Shown: positions 34,474-46,945, counted from the stretch's first letter. The stretch is 64,000 nt of DNA from Linnemannia elongata (GCA_036320915.1 JAXBDG010000002.1:2813501-2877500), one strand, 5' to 3'. Numbers and translations are program-made. The notes: generated by a model not told the origin, from the letters alone.

Positions 34474-35225
34474 TATCGACTAAGAAAGGAGTCGTTCTGT
34501 TGGAGAAGTGCTTGCGGGGGGCTAGTCGAATGAGTTGAAGTCAAGACGTTGGTGAATAGAGGAATTCGTCGAACAGGATGAGAGTGAAATGAGAGCTGTG
34601 TGAAAAATGGAAAGGAAAAGTTGTTCGACGAGACAATTCACTCCCCGTATTTATGCAAGAGAGCGCGGCGCATCGTTCGTTTTTCATGCGATGGATCCAT
34701 TCGCTCTTATTTTGAGGAGATATGTGGTTTGAGTGGTTGCTTGTACATAGTACCATGCTCCAGTGTTTGCGCTCTTGTTTTTTCTCACGAGGCATGAAAA
34801 AAAAGAACGCTTATCATCGCACAACATCCACGCATATTTCCTCACACATCCTGCTCGATCGGAAGATGGTGCCTCTTCGTCTTTGAGCGGGGAAAAGAAA
34901 GGAAGCGAATGTGGGTCATGCTTATACATGATTCAACCTAGACATTTTCTCTCTCTCTCACTCTCTCTCTCTCTCTCTCAAGTGCGAAGGTCTTCGACGC
35001 GTTAGTTGTCGCGATTTTTTCTTATCATCATTCGACCGCACGTGCGCGATGACGAGGTGACTGTTTCTTGTCTCCTTTCTTCCCCCTTGCTGGGCTTTGA
35101 GACGTCTTGCCCCCCCCCCCCCCCCCCCCGTCTCTTTTCTTCGCACCTCCCCGTCATCCTTCCTTTCTTTCGACTTCACCCTTTTCCCTTCAGTCCCTTC
35201 ATTCCCACAGAAACCATAACAAAAC
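34474..35225. promoter_or_regulatory. divergent intergenic region of FMO paralog 2 and the EF-hand gene
   Basis: Contains the FMO promoter on its left side and, on the right, a CT-rich tract (about 34,948-34,980), a run of 20 C (35,110-35,129) and a pyrimidine-rich leader just before the EF-hand start codon. No gene seen. Confidence 0.6.
34648..34655 (-). promoter_or_regulatory. TATA-like box of FMO paralog 2
   Basis: CATAAATA on the minus strand about 175 nt upstream of the start codon, in the block GCGCTCTCTTG-CATAAATA-CGG that is shared with paralog 1. Confidence 0.6.
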
Positions 35226-36140
35226 ATGCGCCCAGAAGACATCAAGGAGGCCTTTGCTCTCTTCGACCCCCAGAACACCGGCAGAATCGAGCCCTCGGTC
35301 TTCCAAAACTTTCTCAATGTAAGGAACTCTTACTCATTCACTCAGTCGCGCCGCTTCTTTCACCCCGTTTTCTCACGCCGATTATTGCGTTGCAATATTC
35401 TTCTGCAATCATGCGTTATTTTATCCCAGACCCACTATTGTGCAGTTAATTGCAACTTATCTGCTGTAGCAACAGTACTGAACATCTTCAAAGAACCAGT
35501 CCGCAAAGGACTTAAGCCCTGTGGTTGAAAGACTGTAAAAAAACTCCGCCCACTTTCTTAACAAATGCCACTTTCTGACCCTCTGTCTCTGACCTTGCGA
35601 TAGACTTTGGGCGACGAAGAGCTCAAGCAGTCCATTCGTATCCCCAACCATGCCATTGACCTCAAAGAGTTCACCGACCTCATGAACCGCTACAACAACG
35701 ACACCTCCAAGGACCCCGAAGAGCCCTACCGTCGTGCATTCCAGTCCATCAACCGCGACGGCTCTGGCGCCATCTCCTCGCAGGAGCTCCGTGCAGCCAT
35801 CCAGTCCTTGTTGGGTCCCAACGTACTCTCTGAGGTGCGTTTTTTTGTCATCCCATTCTAGAATGTCCTTGATCATATCTGTTCGTTCAGTGGAGTACTG
35901 CCTTTATTTTATTTTGATCCCTATATCTGTTTTCGGGTCTACTCTGGTATCGAGTGCTCAGCGTCTGCAGTCCGTATTAATGCATTAGCCTACTTGATCT
36001 TTTTCCAATCCTTCTAGGCCGACATCGATGAGATCATCACGGAAGGAGACGTCTCGGGCGACGGTCGCATCACTCTGGAGGAGTTCTTGAAGATCATGCA
36101 GAAGAGTGAGAAGAAGCACCGCGGTGAGCACGTCTTGTAA
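35226..36140 (+). CDS. calmodulin-like EF-hand protein
   Basis: Three exons, 35226-35318, 35604-35834 and 36018-36140, all phase 0, give 148 aa, exactly calmodulin length. The C-terminal lobe looks calcium-competent: hand 3 NRDGSGAISSQE (Asn at loop position 1) and hand 4 DVSGDGRITLEE (canonical). The N-terminal lobe is degenerate: hand 1 DPQNTGRIEPSV lacks the position-12 Glu and hand 2 (about 40-55) has no loop acids. It is therefore not the housekeeping calmodulin but a divergent light-chain, centrin or calmodulin-like protein; the partner is unknown. It is transcribed away from FMO paralog 2 and convergent with the OB-fold gene, with 116 nt between the stop codons. Confidence 0.85.
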
Positions 36141-36256
36141 CTTGTAGCTAGACACATAACCTCAGCCCAGCAAATGACGGACGACGAATCATTTTTGCTT
36201 ATTTAATTTTATTACAAAGTTTTGAATGGAAATAAATGAACATTATCAAGGGCGAG

Positions 36257-38557
36257 CTATGACGGTTGCCGTTGTTGCTGTTGTTGCTGTGATGGAAGGA
36301 GTCGGCTAAGCAACATCTTGGTCTCCGAATGGGGCCGGATCCATTCTGCAGCGACGGCCCAAAGAATGAGAGGTGGCCGGACAAGGGACTCTATCTTCTT
36401 CCGTTTTTGAATCTGAACGCGTGACTTTCTCAGCACAGCCCTCCTTTTCGCTGCCCCTCTGCTGAGTGCTGACTGGGAGGGAGTCGACCCATTCTCTTCC
36501 ATAGGCGAAGTTGTCGCGTACAGCACAAACGACTGTTGCTTCCGAGGGTGGACTGTGCAGATGTCGAGCCATAGCTTCTCCTCCGCTGTCGCCCGCTGGG
36601 ATCGATCCAGATCAATGCTCTCGACGTGGCCCTTCTGTGGCACGCTCACAACGGCGGCCTTTTCCTTGTTGGGTAGTAGGCTCCTTGAACTCGATGTCAA
36701 GTCAGGAGCAGGGCCAGACTTGTATGTGAGGTTGCCTCGCCGTGCTAATATCCTGAGCACCTTGTTATGACGTTCTTCGTGAGGGTCTGCTGGCTGAGCA
36801 GCGACTTTGTCTACATTGTTCCCGCCGTCTACTCCTCCAACCGATGTCGCGCTGTCTTTGCCCGTCTCACAATCACTTCTGTCCCTGCTCGCCTCCTTCA
36901 GCCCCAACAGAGTCCACATCACAGCTTCTTGATCACTACCAAGTCGCAGCTCAGCAAAGGACGTCCCGTCGCTTATCGTGCATTCCATCTCAACCTGCGT
37001 CCGCCACCTTCGCGAACTGCACCCAAACATACACATCTGGGTCCTGTAGTCGTTCTCACACTCAGCGCAGACAGCCCGAATTTGGACACGTTGGATGGTG
37101 TTAATCTTGCAAATATGTCGAGTTATGGTGTCACCTCCAGTCGTTGAGCCAGTACTACCGTCTGATGACGATGGTGTTCCCGGTATGGAGGTCGCGGATG
37201 AGGGGGCAGTAGGAAGGGAGCACCACACATTGGAGATGTAATCAATCCTGTTGCATGAGCCTGAGCGAGAGATCCGACTGTCCAAAATGCGTTTCCATCT
37301 CTGTGCTGGAACATGGACCTTCAACGGATCGAGGTCTCCGGAGTTGAGAGCCTGATGCGACCAAGGCTTGAGCAGTTGTGTGGAGGAGTTGTCAACGCCC
37401 TGCTCGTCTTTCCTTGTCCGTTTCCTGTCCTTTGAGCTCTCCGATATCAACACCACGCCTTCATCAGAGTCACCGTCCAGTACCGCTTCGCCCGATCGCG
37501 TCCTCTTCTGTGCCGTGCTGGGCGTCGATCCCTTCTCGGATGTTGGTGCGGTACCCGATCGCGACTTCTTACACGCCTTGCCGGGCGTCGATCCCTTCTC
37601 GCATGTTGGTACTCTGTCAGATCGCGGTCTCTTCCGTTCCTTGCTGGACGTCGATTTCTTCCCGCGGGTTGACGCAGTTGTGGAAGTTGGCTTCTCGGCG
37701 GGTGCCAGCTGTTTCCTGACGGGTATCCGGATATCGGGTAATTTGTTCCGCAAGATCTGGCGAGCGGGAGATATCCCGTAAAAAGTTATGCCTGTGATGC
37801 CCATGCATGTCACAACCCTGTAACATGCCAGTTCCTGCTGAAGCATCAACGCCTCGGTCACCTCGACAACATCACCGCGTTTGAATGGCCGAGTGGAAGA
37901 CGGGTCATCTTGTTGAGATGCAGTGTGAAGTAAGAGTGCGACCATCGTCATCGGGAGTGTATCCTCGAAATGTTCTTCTGCCTCAGAGCGCGATGCGTTG
38001 GAGTCGGACCACGATATACAGGACGACGCTCCATCATCGACTTCCTGTTTGTTATTACTTGGTTGGGGTGGGTGCTCATCCGTTTCTGTGGGTGGCTTTT
38101 GCTTCTCGGCCTCATCGCCGGAGTCGAGGACAACGACGACCGGATCCTGCTTGTTCCGTTCCTTCAGGTTCTTGCTATAGGCAGGTATGAGTCGAGTAGT
38201 AGCGGCGCGCCTGGAAGCAGACCGCCCAGTAGAAGGCTCTACAGGATCATCGGCTACGGTTTGGAGTGGGCCAAGCCAAACAATTTGATTGGGGAGAGAG
38301 CCGTCGTTGCGTGCCTTGAACTTTGATAGGGCATCTGGGTGAAGAGGAAGCCCGTCTAGTTCCTGATCCAGTAGTTCTTGATCTCGTTTTGCTGCAGCGA
38401 GACGAGAGATCCGCGAAGAGCTGATGGAGTGGACCACTTGTCCCACAAAAGAGAGGATGTCGCCCTGTTGTTGATCAGAAGCCTTAGCGGTTGAAGAAGA
38501 AGAAGAAGCCTTGAGAAAGAGGTCGTGGATGGTCAGGGGGCGTGGATGGGTCGACAT
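36257..38557 (-). CDS. putative CST-complex CTC1-like OB-fold protein
   Basis: A single-exon frame of 766 aa from the Met at 38,557 (MSTHPRPLTIHDLFLK); an in-frame ATG at 38,755 would add 66 residues, but that stretch is the pyrimidine-rich leader of the divergent neighbour. The middle is basic and Ser/Thr-rich with an imperfect tandem repeat around EKGSTPGKACKKSRSG. The informative part, about residues 490-590, is OB-fold-like with a four-Cys cluster (AVCAECENDYRTQMCMFGC) followed by a strand pattern ending SDGTSFAELRL and a VMWTLLGL helix, resembling the zinc-bearing C-terminal OB fold of CTC1. CTC1 with STN1 and TEN1 binds telomeric single-stranded DNA and supports lagging-strand fill-in. 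The resemblance is by eye and could reflect another RPA-like OB protein. Confidence 0.45.
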   Translation of the reverse strand: MSTHPRPLTIHDLFLKASSSSSTAKASDQQQGDILSFVGQVVHSISSSRISRLAAAKRDQELLDQELDGLPLHPDALSKFKARNDGSLPNQIVWLGPLQTVADDPVEPSTGRSASRRAATTRLIPAYSKNLKERNKQDPVVVVLDSGDEAEKQKPPTETDEHPPQPSNNKQEVDDGASSCISWSDSNASRSEAEEHFEDTLPMTMVALLLHTASQQDDPSSTRPFKRGDVVEVTEALMLQQELACYRVVTCMGITGITFYGISPARQILRNKLPDIRIPVRKQLAPAEKPTSTTASTRGKKSTSSKERKRPRSDRVPTCEKGSTPGKACKKSRSGTAPTSEKGSTPSTAQKRTRSGEAVLDGDSDEGVVLISESSKDRKRTRKDEQGVDNSSTQLLKPWSHQALNSGDLDPLKVHVPAQRWKRILDSRISRSGSCNRIDYISNVWCSLPTAPSSATSIPGTPSSSDGSTGSTTGGDTITRHICKINTIQRVQIRAVCAECENDYRTQMCMFGCSSRRWRTQVEMECTISDGTSFAELRLGSDQEAVMWTLLGLKEASRDRSDCETGKDSATSVGGVDGGNNVDKVAAQPADPHEERHNKVLRILARRGNLTYKSGPAPDLTSSSRSLLPNKEKAAVVSVPQKGHVESIDLDRSQRATAEEKLWLDICTVHPRKQQSFVLYATTSPMEENGSTPSQSALSRGAAKRRAVLRKSRVQIQKRKKIESLVRPPLILWAVAAEWIRPHSETKMLLSRLLPSQQQQQQRQPS

Positions 38558-38887
38558 GGGACGGAGGGGTAGGGAGGCAAAGGCCGTTGAGACGTTGTCT
38601 TGTGGAATGAGGGCCTCCTTTGATAAAATATGCCACCTTAAATCGAAAATGGTGGCGCTTCCATTTTTAGTGGATGGTTGTCTTTCCACTCTGCATGGTG
38701 TTCTCTCTCTTTCTACTCTTTTATCTTCTTCCTTCACACAACCTTCACAACTCATCGTCCACCGCTGTGGATTTTACCGCCCTTCGCTCCCTTCATCTAT
38801 TCACCCTCCTCCTATCCTCACCGCTCCTCACAACTCATCACCTCAGACAGGCACACTACATTCAACACCAACAAGGAACACCAACCT

Positions 38888-41488
38888 ATGACGAAACTTG
38901 CCAACCTCGATGGCACCTCCGACGCCACCATTGCCGGTCAAGACTCTGGTGAGCCTCAACTCGACAAAACAGATACCATCAGGATTCTCAAACAGCAGCT
39001 GGTTAAGATTGCGAAGGACAGGAACGAGAGGCTGATCAAGGATGTCGAAGGCGTTCTTCAATGTAAATCGTTTTTATTTTTTCGACAGTAGAAATGCAGT
39101 TGTGAAAGCCTTTTTATCGCCTCGCATTATTAACACAGGGCCTAATATAATGTTTTAGCGTACACCTCAAAAATGGAGTCGGACTTGATATACATTATTA
39201 ACGAGTACACCACAGTCAGGAGCAAACTGGACGAGCTCAACAGGGAAAACATACACCTCAAGGCTGTCAACGCAACCCTGAGCGAACAGTTAATTGGCGC
39301 CCAGCATAACATATATGGATCCGGCAGCTCCGCGAATGATAAGGCCGCGATCAAGAACTTGCGACTGGAGCTCGACATTACCACAAAGGAGCTTTCCAGG
39401 GCATTGGAGGACGTCGAAAAGCTCAAGGCACAGCATTCGCAGATGGAAGTGGCTATCCAACACAAGGATGTCGTCAACCACCAATTGGCAGTACTTGTCA
39501 ACAATCGGCAGACGGATATTAACCTTAAGCAGAAGGAGAATGCAGGATTGACCGCACAACTGATTGATACTCGGGCCAAACTCGTTCAGGCTATGGATTT
39601 CGTCGGCCAATATTACCCAGTTCTGGAGCCGGAGATCATAAAGAGGAAAGCACTCCACCAACAGCAACAACTGCAGCAGCAACGGCAAGGATTCCCGCGT
39701 CCGACTGTACCAGCACAAATGCTCAATGGACCGGTTATGGGACATTTCAGCCAAGGTCCTTCGACATCACCAGTCTCACCTTCATCACACCATCCAACAC
39801 ACATACCTTCCCAATCGCTAAAAGGGGCTGCCTCTTTGATACATCAAGGACACCCACACCAGCCTTTGAGTGCTCCACTATTGACAGGACCATCAACACC
39901 TGCACCATTGGCACGCCGAATGCCTCCAACTCAATTGGGGATTGTCAGCCCGACAGTGGCCGTGCCACCAGCATTTCCTTCGCCAACAGGCAGCAATGAT
40001 GTCTCGACGGCAAGCCTACTCCAGCAAGGCAAGAGCCAAATTGAAGTTAATTCCATCCAGAGACAAGACCAGGATCGGAAATTCCAGGACTTGAAGCAGC
40101 GGACAGCGATCGATTGGCGGGAAAAGCACCAGGAGCAAACACTACAGCAGTTTCAATCCGAAACTGTTGCGCTAAGCGTACCTCAGTATCCGAGCCAGCA
40201 ATGCGTGCCGCCTGTGACTCAACACCATCAGCATCAACAACAACATCAGCTTCAGCAACAACATCAGCCTCAGCCTCAGCGTCTTCAACGCCAGCAACAG
40301 AACCTTCAACACCTGCAGCCACAAGCGCAGCAGCGGCAATTGCAAGAGCAGCCAATGGTGCTACAGTACCAGCAGCAGCAAATACACCATTTCATAAACT
40401 CATCCACATCACAGGATCAGAACATCTGGCCGACCTCATCACAGCAGCTTCCACAGCTGCAGCACCAACAGGCATGGGGTATTGGGCCAGAACAGGACCT
40501 AACATCACCTAGAGCATCGAATACAGACCCGGCTCTCGGAAATACAGTCTCTCCAGCGGAGCCAGTATCCCACCCAATGTCCAGCTCGGCTACACCTTCG
40601 TCAACAGCTAAAATGGCTACAATCAATCCGGCACTACGCTTATCAGCATCACCAACTTCGCCTGCAGAACCAGCATCCTTCCCAATACCAGTAGCAGCTG
40701 AAGATGCAGGACCAATAGCATTGGAGTCAGAGTCAACATTGACATCTACGAAACCCACGGGACTTACAGAGTACACAAAACCTACGGACCCAACGAAACC
40801 GACCGAGTCCATGGAACCTGAATTACCCTCGAAACTTACAGCACCTACCGCAGGATCGATCGTACGTACCACCGCATCACCATCACCATCACCTTCACCG
40901 GAACTCGTAGCTGCGCCAATATCGAATATGTCAATGACAGATGCCGTGACTGAACTAACGACAACCGAGTCATCGACGACAGCAGCACTACCGGAACCTC
41001 CATCACACTCAACAAAAATGAACTTTTCCGGCATAATCAGCCAGTCATCATCAGAGCAACCCACGCGGCTGACCCAAGGGTTGACCGGCAACAAGAAGAG
41101 GAGCTTCGAGTCTGCAACCCTGCTGGAGGAAACAGAGGACGAAGACGAGCACGTCAACCCCGACGCCGAAAAAGGGCTTGACGGTGATGAGGGATTCTCT
41201 CAGCCCACACCTGTCGACCTTAACATTGATCATGACTTGGCTTCACCACTACCGCCACCGCCTCACAAGCGGTTGCAGACATCCGCAGACGAGTTCAAGC
41301 ATGAGCCTGGGAAGTGGTATATGTCCTCTGTCCAGATCCCACCGTTTTCTCCGTCGCGCTCCAGTCCCGTTGTTGACACCGTGCCTCCCCAACGGCGCCG
41401 AGTTGTTGTCGAGATCGATGATGATAGCGAAGGCAATGAAGACGCACTAGTTGGTGTTGACGACTCCTTCGAAAGCACCAGCTATTGA
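38888..41488 (+). CDS. coiled-coil and Gln-rich protein of unknown function
   Basis: Two exons, 38888-39062 and 39159-41488, phase closes, 834 aa. Residues about 25-220 are heptad-like and charged (for example RSKLDELNRENIHLK and ELSRALEDVEKLKAQ), predicting a coiled coil. Residues about 220-480 are Gln/Pro/His-rich, with poly-Q runs and QHQQQHQLQQ-type repeats. The C-terminal part is Thr/Pro-rich with a tetrapeptide-like TKPT run, followed by an acidic stretch (EETEDEDEH) and a basic NKKRSF motif. No catalytic domain was recognised. The composition would suit a transcriptional or scaffold protein, but that is only inference. Divergent from the OB-fold gene, with about 330 nt between preferred start codons. 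Confidence 0.75.
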
Positions 41489-41712
41489 GTCCGGTCCTCC
41501 TCGTCACCATCGTCCTCAAGGATGAAGTCCACTTTGAAGGGATTCCACCGCACGGATTAACTTTTCATTTTCCTTGCGCTTATCGCTTATTCCCGATAAA
41601 AAGCAGCACAATGTACCATAAAATAGCTTTTCATTTGTCTACAGTAACAGTCGTTTTCCCTCAACACCATCATCTATCTACGTCGCATTTTGTTTCCCCT
41701 GCGCGCCAATGT

Positions 41713-44700
41713 TTAATCGTCGCCTTGGTGGTACGAGACCTTTCTCATCTCACCAAGGACTCTTCTGGCAAGAGTGAGTTCTTTCTCAAGCTTAAGGATC
41801 TCGACCTGCTGACCCATCTCCCGGATCTTGAACTCGTGAGCGTTCATGGCCTGGTAATCAACCTCAGCCTCACGGGCCTTCATCTCTCTCTCCATGATGG
41901 CCTTGACAGCGCGGACAAGAGCTCTAGAAGCCTCTGTCACAGCCTTGGAAGCCCTCTCGAGGTTATCCTGGGCCTTGGACATAAAGTTAGCCTTGACACG
42001 GGAGGCGGCGACCAACTGAGCAGTGGCGGCAGCAACTTCGTTTGAGGCGACCAAGAGCTGCTCCATCGAATGAGTCTTGGAGATCACACCGTCGGCAGTC
42101 TCGACGAGCAAGGTGGTGGCCATGGCGACGGCCTTGGCCGCAGAGATGAGACCCTCAGTCCAGCGGTTGTTCTTCTTGTAGAAGGCAGCATTAGTCGATG
42201 ATCCTCGGCCCTGGGCAACAATTTCCTGCTGAGAGATGGTAGCGCACTTGATCAAGTGACCAATGGCCTGCATCATCGCCATGGCGCTCTCCAGAATCGA
42301 CGCGTTGACCTGCAACTCGATCGCCGAGAGACCATCGTTCTTGGGCTTGGCCATCAAGGCCTGAAGGCGAGCCGTGGCCTCCTCGATTGTACGGGCTGCG
42401 TTACCCATCTCCAACTCGACCATGTCGCCCAGATCCAGCTTGGTAGGGTCGAGTTGGTTGTTCTTGGGGATCAAGTTCTCGGCAGCCTTGGCCAAATGCT
42501 CCAAAGCCGACTGGACAGCCTCGTTCGAACGAGTGATAGTCCTGATGCTTCCTTCGGGGGAGAGACCGCCCAAATGGGACGACATGACGTTGGTAAAGAA
42601 CTCCTGGGTGGCGGTGGCGGACAACTTTGTCTGGTTGATAATGTGCTCGGCGTCCGCATCCTGCTTGGCCAAACGAGTGATGCCCTTGGCGTTGATCATC
42701 ACGTCCGAGAGGGTCTGCGAAAGGTGCAAGGCTGAGCGGATGGCCTCGACCTGGTTAACATCGCTCGAGGCTGACGACCTGAGGTACTGCATCAACGACA
42801 GCTCAAACTCGGTAGAGGCAGTCTGCGCCTTCTCGATCATTGACAGAGTGAACTCAGGTGTGGCAGTCTGGTTTCCGAGCTGAGTGGGTGACTCCAGGTC
42901 GTAGATGCTCTCCTCAACCTTACTGATGCAGGTCTCCAAGATCGAATCTAAGAACGTGAGGTGACGTCAATAGAAACGTAAGTAAGTGCATTCAATGCCA
43001 TAAAAAACTTGCTCTTCAATGCTGTGTGAACACATGCAAGGAGACGTACCCAGAATCTGCTGAAGCTTGCGCTTGTGGGCGCTCATCATGGTGTCGAGGC
43101 GACCCTGAAGGACGGACGAGTGCTCGTTCTGGCCATCTCTCAGGGTTGCCAATTCCAACAAGGTCTCGTCCAAACCACTCTCGAGAACAGCCTTCTCCTC
43201 CTCGTTCTCGATCTGCATGCGTTCAATCTCGGCTCTCTGATCCTCCATCTGGCGCATCAACGAGTCAATCTCGCGTTGACGGCGCTAATTGTTTCAAACA
43301 GGATTGAAAAAGGAAGAGGTAAAAATTAACGTTAGGAGAAGTAATTCCAAGAAAGATCCATGTAACAATGTTATCCGACAAACGCAACTTACGTTAGCAA
43401 GATCCTCGAGATCCTGCTTCTCCTTGTTGAACTTGGCAACCATGGATCCAACTTCGGAGCTCTTGGAACGTCCAAGGTCCTCGACACGACCGTTGGCCAT
43501 CTCAAGATCTCTCTTGAGACGAGCAATCTCGTCGTTTTGGGTGTTCTGCCATCTCAAGAGCTCGTTCTTGGCACGGTCTCTCTCGCGGACCATATCGGCC
43601 ATCTGCAAGTTCTTGTCCTTGATCTCCTTCTGCATCTTCTCCATCTTATCAACAGCCTCCTGGGCAGAGTTAGCCTTGAGCTGCACAGTCTTGAACTTGC
43701 CCAAAAGATCCAAGTGTTCCTGACGCAATTGTGAGTACAGCTTGGCGAGAGCCTCATACTTGGACTTCCACATGTTGATTTGCTCTAAATCCGAGAAAAG
43801 GTAAAGAACAGGTATTAGATGTGCTGTTTGTCGAGCGACGATCTCGAAAATTTGTCTAAAACAACGAAGAGAAATAGGATCATACCTTGAATGCTCTGAA
43901 TCATGGCATCTTTGGATGCGAGTTGCTGCTGAGCGTTCATGTTGATCAACTGCATCTCCTGTTCCAAACCCTTGACTCTCTATTGGTAAACGGCATATCC
44001 AAAAAAATGTGTTGGTAACTCATTACCTTGACGAGTTCACCCATCCAACCAAGCGGCGAATATTGACATGCTCGATACTTACTCGATCATACTGATCAAT
44101 GAGCATCTGGTCACGCTCATACTGCCCGCGAAGAGCCAAAACATCTCTCTCCAACTCGGCAAGACGACCCTCGGCCTGACGCTGCATCTGCTCCCGTCCC
44201 AACTGCTCCCTCTGAAGGCGCTCACGCTCCATTTGTTGACGCTGCTGCTCCTCAAAGTTTTGCTGAAGACGAAGGGCCTCCATTTGCTGCTGCTGCTGCT
44301 CCATCTCGCGCTGCTGTTGGAGACGGTTCTGCTCAAGTTCGTATTCGCGCTGCTTCTTGGCAATTTCCCGTTGCTGGGCTGCCCAGTCAGGCTCAGGCGT
44401 CTGTGGTGGTGTATCCTTGACAACGGGCTTGCGGTTGGGGGTCATGGGTGGGGAGTCAGATCCCAAAAGGCTTGGAGGGTCCTGAGGAAGCTTGGGAACA
44501 CTGATCAAGCTGGTAAGGTACTTCAAGTTGGAGCACTCATAGTAGAACTTAATCAAAGCATAGTGTTGAGCGTTGTAACGCTGTCTCAAGAGAACCAGTC
44601 CCTCGGGATCGTTAGTGCCTATTCAATGATGTTTTCAGCAAGTAGGAGTTAGCAATATGAAGGCCTCTGTTGGTTTTCACAGCGGACAGAAGGTCAGGAT

Positions 44701-46381
44701 GCAAGACGTTTGTGTATATCATGGAATCCTTACGCTTGTGCATGGCACGCAACATGCTGGTGGCAAACCTGTAAATGGCATAGGTCTCCTCGACAAGAGG
44801 AACAAGGGCGGCGATCCTGCACTCGTTATTGGATGAAGGACGGAAGTTGGCAAACACGAGCTTTTGGAACTGGTCAATCTGATCCTGCAAGTTCATCAGG
44901 TCCGTAATGGTCTCGTATCTAATAATAATGAGGAGGAATCCTGAATGTTAGATCTCTTGATTCCCTGCTCACGTCGTTTGCACGCCAATTAGGCACAAGG
45001 GTTTCAATTCACGCAGAAAGGGAGATCCTGATGAGCCCACTTACCCCTCGTTGGGATCGTCAATGCCCTTCAAAGAAATATACTCCTTGTAATCAAAGTT
45101 GCCGTTGAATTCTGGATGGTTGTTGTGGTATCGCAGCTTGGAGTGCAAAAAGTCGACGTAGTTACGAATCAACGTGCTGTAGCCTGGAAGATAAAAATAC
45201 GCATCCATAGACAAAAAATAAAGTTAATTCGAGGTCCTTTCATGGACAATGAGAGAGGGGGGGCAACCATCCGTCTGTCATTCATACGGTTTGCAGTGTT
45301 GTCCTTTGTTTTCTTTCGTTGTAGCTAGTTGCAGCTTACTTACCTCGGCCGTCGTATTGCGAAGTTGAACGGGCACACTGGTCCAGCCAGTCTGACTGAT
45401 TCTGAGCATCCTTCAATGCCTGTTGTCATTGCATGGTTCAAGGTACAAATATCAAAAGAAAATAGATTTATGTTAGCTGAGAGCATTTCACTTATATAAA
45501 AAAAAACTGGGATCGTGTGTGCTGTCGAATAGGTAATGGGCCTTTTTTATCTTTTGGCTGCTCCCCGGGCGGACAGTTAAGTGGAAGTGCGGATTATGAG
45601 AGCCAGTTTTCATTCCACGGTCCTGCCTTCCGTTTTCTCCTTTTTTTCCCCTCTCCTTTGCATGCATTATCAGCAACGCGCCCAAGTGACGAATTAAATA
45701 AAAGACAAGGCATTCGAAGGCTCGATCCACGTTTTTCCAGCTCCTGAAGAATCGGTAGTCTTTCCTTTTTCTTTGCCTTGTCCCTGGTTCCTGTGTTGTC
45801 TGCGAGACAAGATGATACTTGTGGGATGTCATTGATTCTCACACTTCTAGCCTTGTCCCTGTCCTTGAAACTCTCACACTGAAATAGTAAAAGACCTTTC
45901 TCTTTTTCCCCGGTGAACCATTCCCATCGAAGGGTGAGTGAGACATCAACTTACCGTAGGGTGTCCATCACGGATAATTTTGTGGACCGAGATCAGCGCC
46001 TTGAAGGTCTGGACCTCATCTCCCAACATGGGTTGCGTGCGGAAGCCCTGCCACACCGACGATGACGAGCGGTAGTCCCATGTGTAGACAATACAAGCTG
46101 ATTACAATAACGATTATGATAGAAACAAAAAAAAAAAAAAAAAGAGAGAGAGGGTAAGTCGATTGGCTTCTTGCTGCTCGATATTGCTATAATGGCTGCT
46201 GTTGACGGTTCAGTAACGAGTGTGATCGCTTGTGACGAAGCAAGTGGTAGTTGCGTTTGTTGTTACCTCTGACGTGCTTCTGCTTGGGGGCGGTCTCTTC
46301 GGCACTGGTAGCCTTTTTGATATGAAGGACGAGTTCAGTCTCGGCCTTGTCTCTGTCGACGGGGCGGGCACCAAAGGACAT
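41713..46381 (-). CDS. SLA2: Sla2/HIP1R endocytic adaptor
   Basis: Ten exons on the minus strand: 46381-46267, 46097-45955, 45419-45344, 45183-45045, 44918-44734, 44618-44083, 43979-43886, 43784-43393, 43284-43050, 42947-41713; phase closes at each junction, 1,049 aa. The N-terminal ANTH domain (about 1-280; KHVRACIVYTWDYRSS, GDEVQTFKALISVHKII) binds PI(4,5)P2. A Pro-rich linker (about 285-320) precedes a long Gln/Glu/Arg coiled coil (about 320-640). The C-terminal I/LWEQ (talin-HIP1/R/Sla2) domain (about 800-1,049; LLVASNEVAAATAQLVAASR) binds F-actin. The protein couples clathrin-coated pits to actin at the plasma membrane. The second intron (45,420-45,954) is 535 nt, several times longer than the others. 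Confidence 0.95.
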
Positions 46382-46945
46382 TGTGAATGGACGCGAAGAT
46401 GAGACTAGAGTGTTGGTGAGTTTCCCGTCGTAAGTGTGCTAAGAGTGTGGAAGGTAGGTGAGAGGGATGAGATGGCGGAGGGATGTGTGTGCGTGTGGGG
46501 AAGAAGGAAAGTGATGACGGTGGCGGCGAAGGAAGAGGGTAGAAAAAGAAGAGAAGGAAGAGTGTGTCGTGCTCACTTACGAAACGGCCGTTGAGTTTCT
46601 CTGTCTTTTCAGGGCGGGCTATTTAATGGAAGTTAAGGGGATCGAACTCAATCTTCCACCCAGACAAACTTGAAGAACGGCAGGCATTTCCGATGATTGT
46701 GAGAGAGTGCAACTGGAGGCGAAGAGCGCGGGAAAAGTATACACACAAACACAGTTGAGCAGGCTTCTACATCTGGATCCATGGTGGCAAAACTCGTACA
46801 CACACACACACAACACATCAATCCATCTGAATGGTGGCAAACGTGTGTTTGTGTCTCTTTTATTAGATTATGTACAGAGTCGTGGCAGAGGAAAAGCCCT
46901 CCGTCCCACGGAAAGGGTTATCAAAATACAAAACGGCCGCCCTTT
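46382..46945. promoter_or_regulatory. SLA2 upstream region
   Basis: Intergenic between SLA2 and the next minus-strand gene. It holds a purine-rich stretch on the + strand (pyrimidine-rich in the SLA2 sense) at about 46,440-46,570 and a short CA repeat near 46,797-46,812. No gene seen. Confidence 0.55.

Noticed and set aside
38558..38755. 66-residue N-terminal extension of the OB-fold protein from ATG 38,755
   Set aside because: It lies in the pyrimidine-rich leader of the divergent gene at 38,888; it was kept only as an alternative start.
45488..45842. Minus and plus frames within the long SLA2 intron
   Set aside because: They are not in phase with the flanking exons and show no family features.
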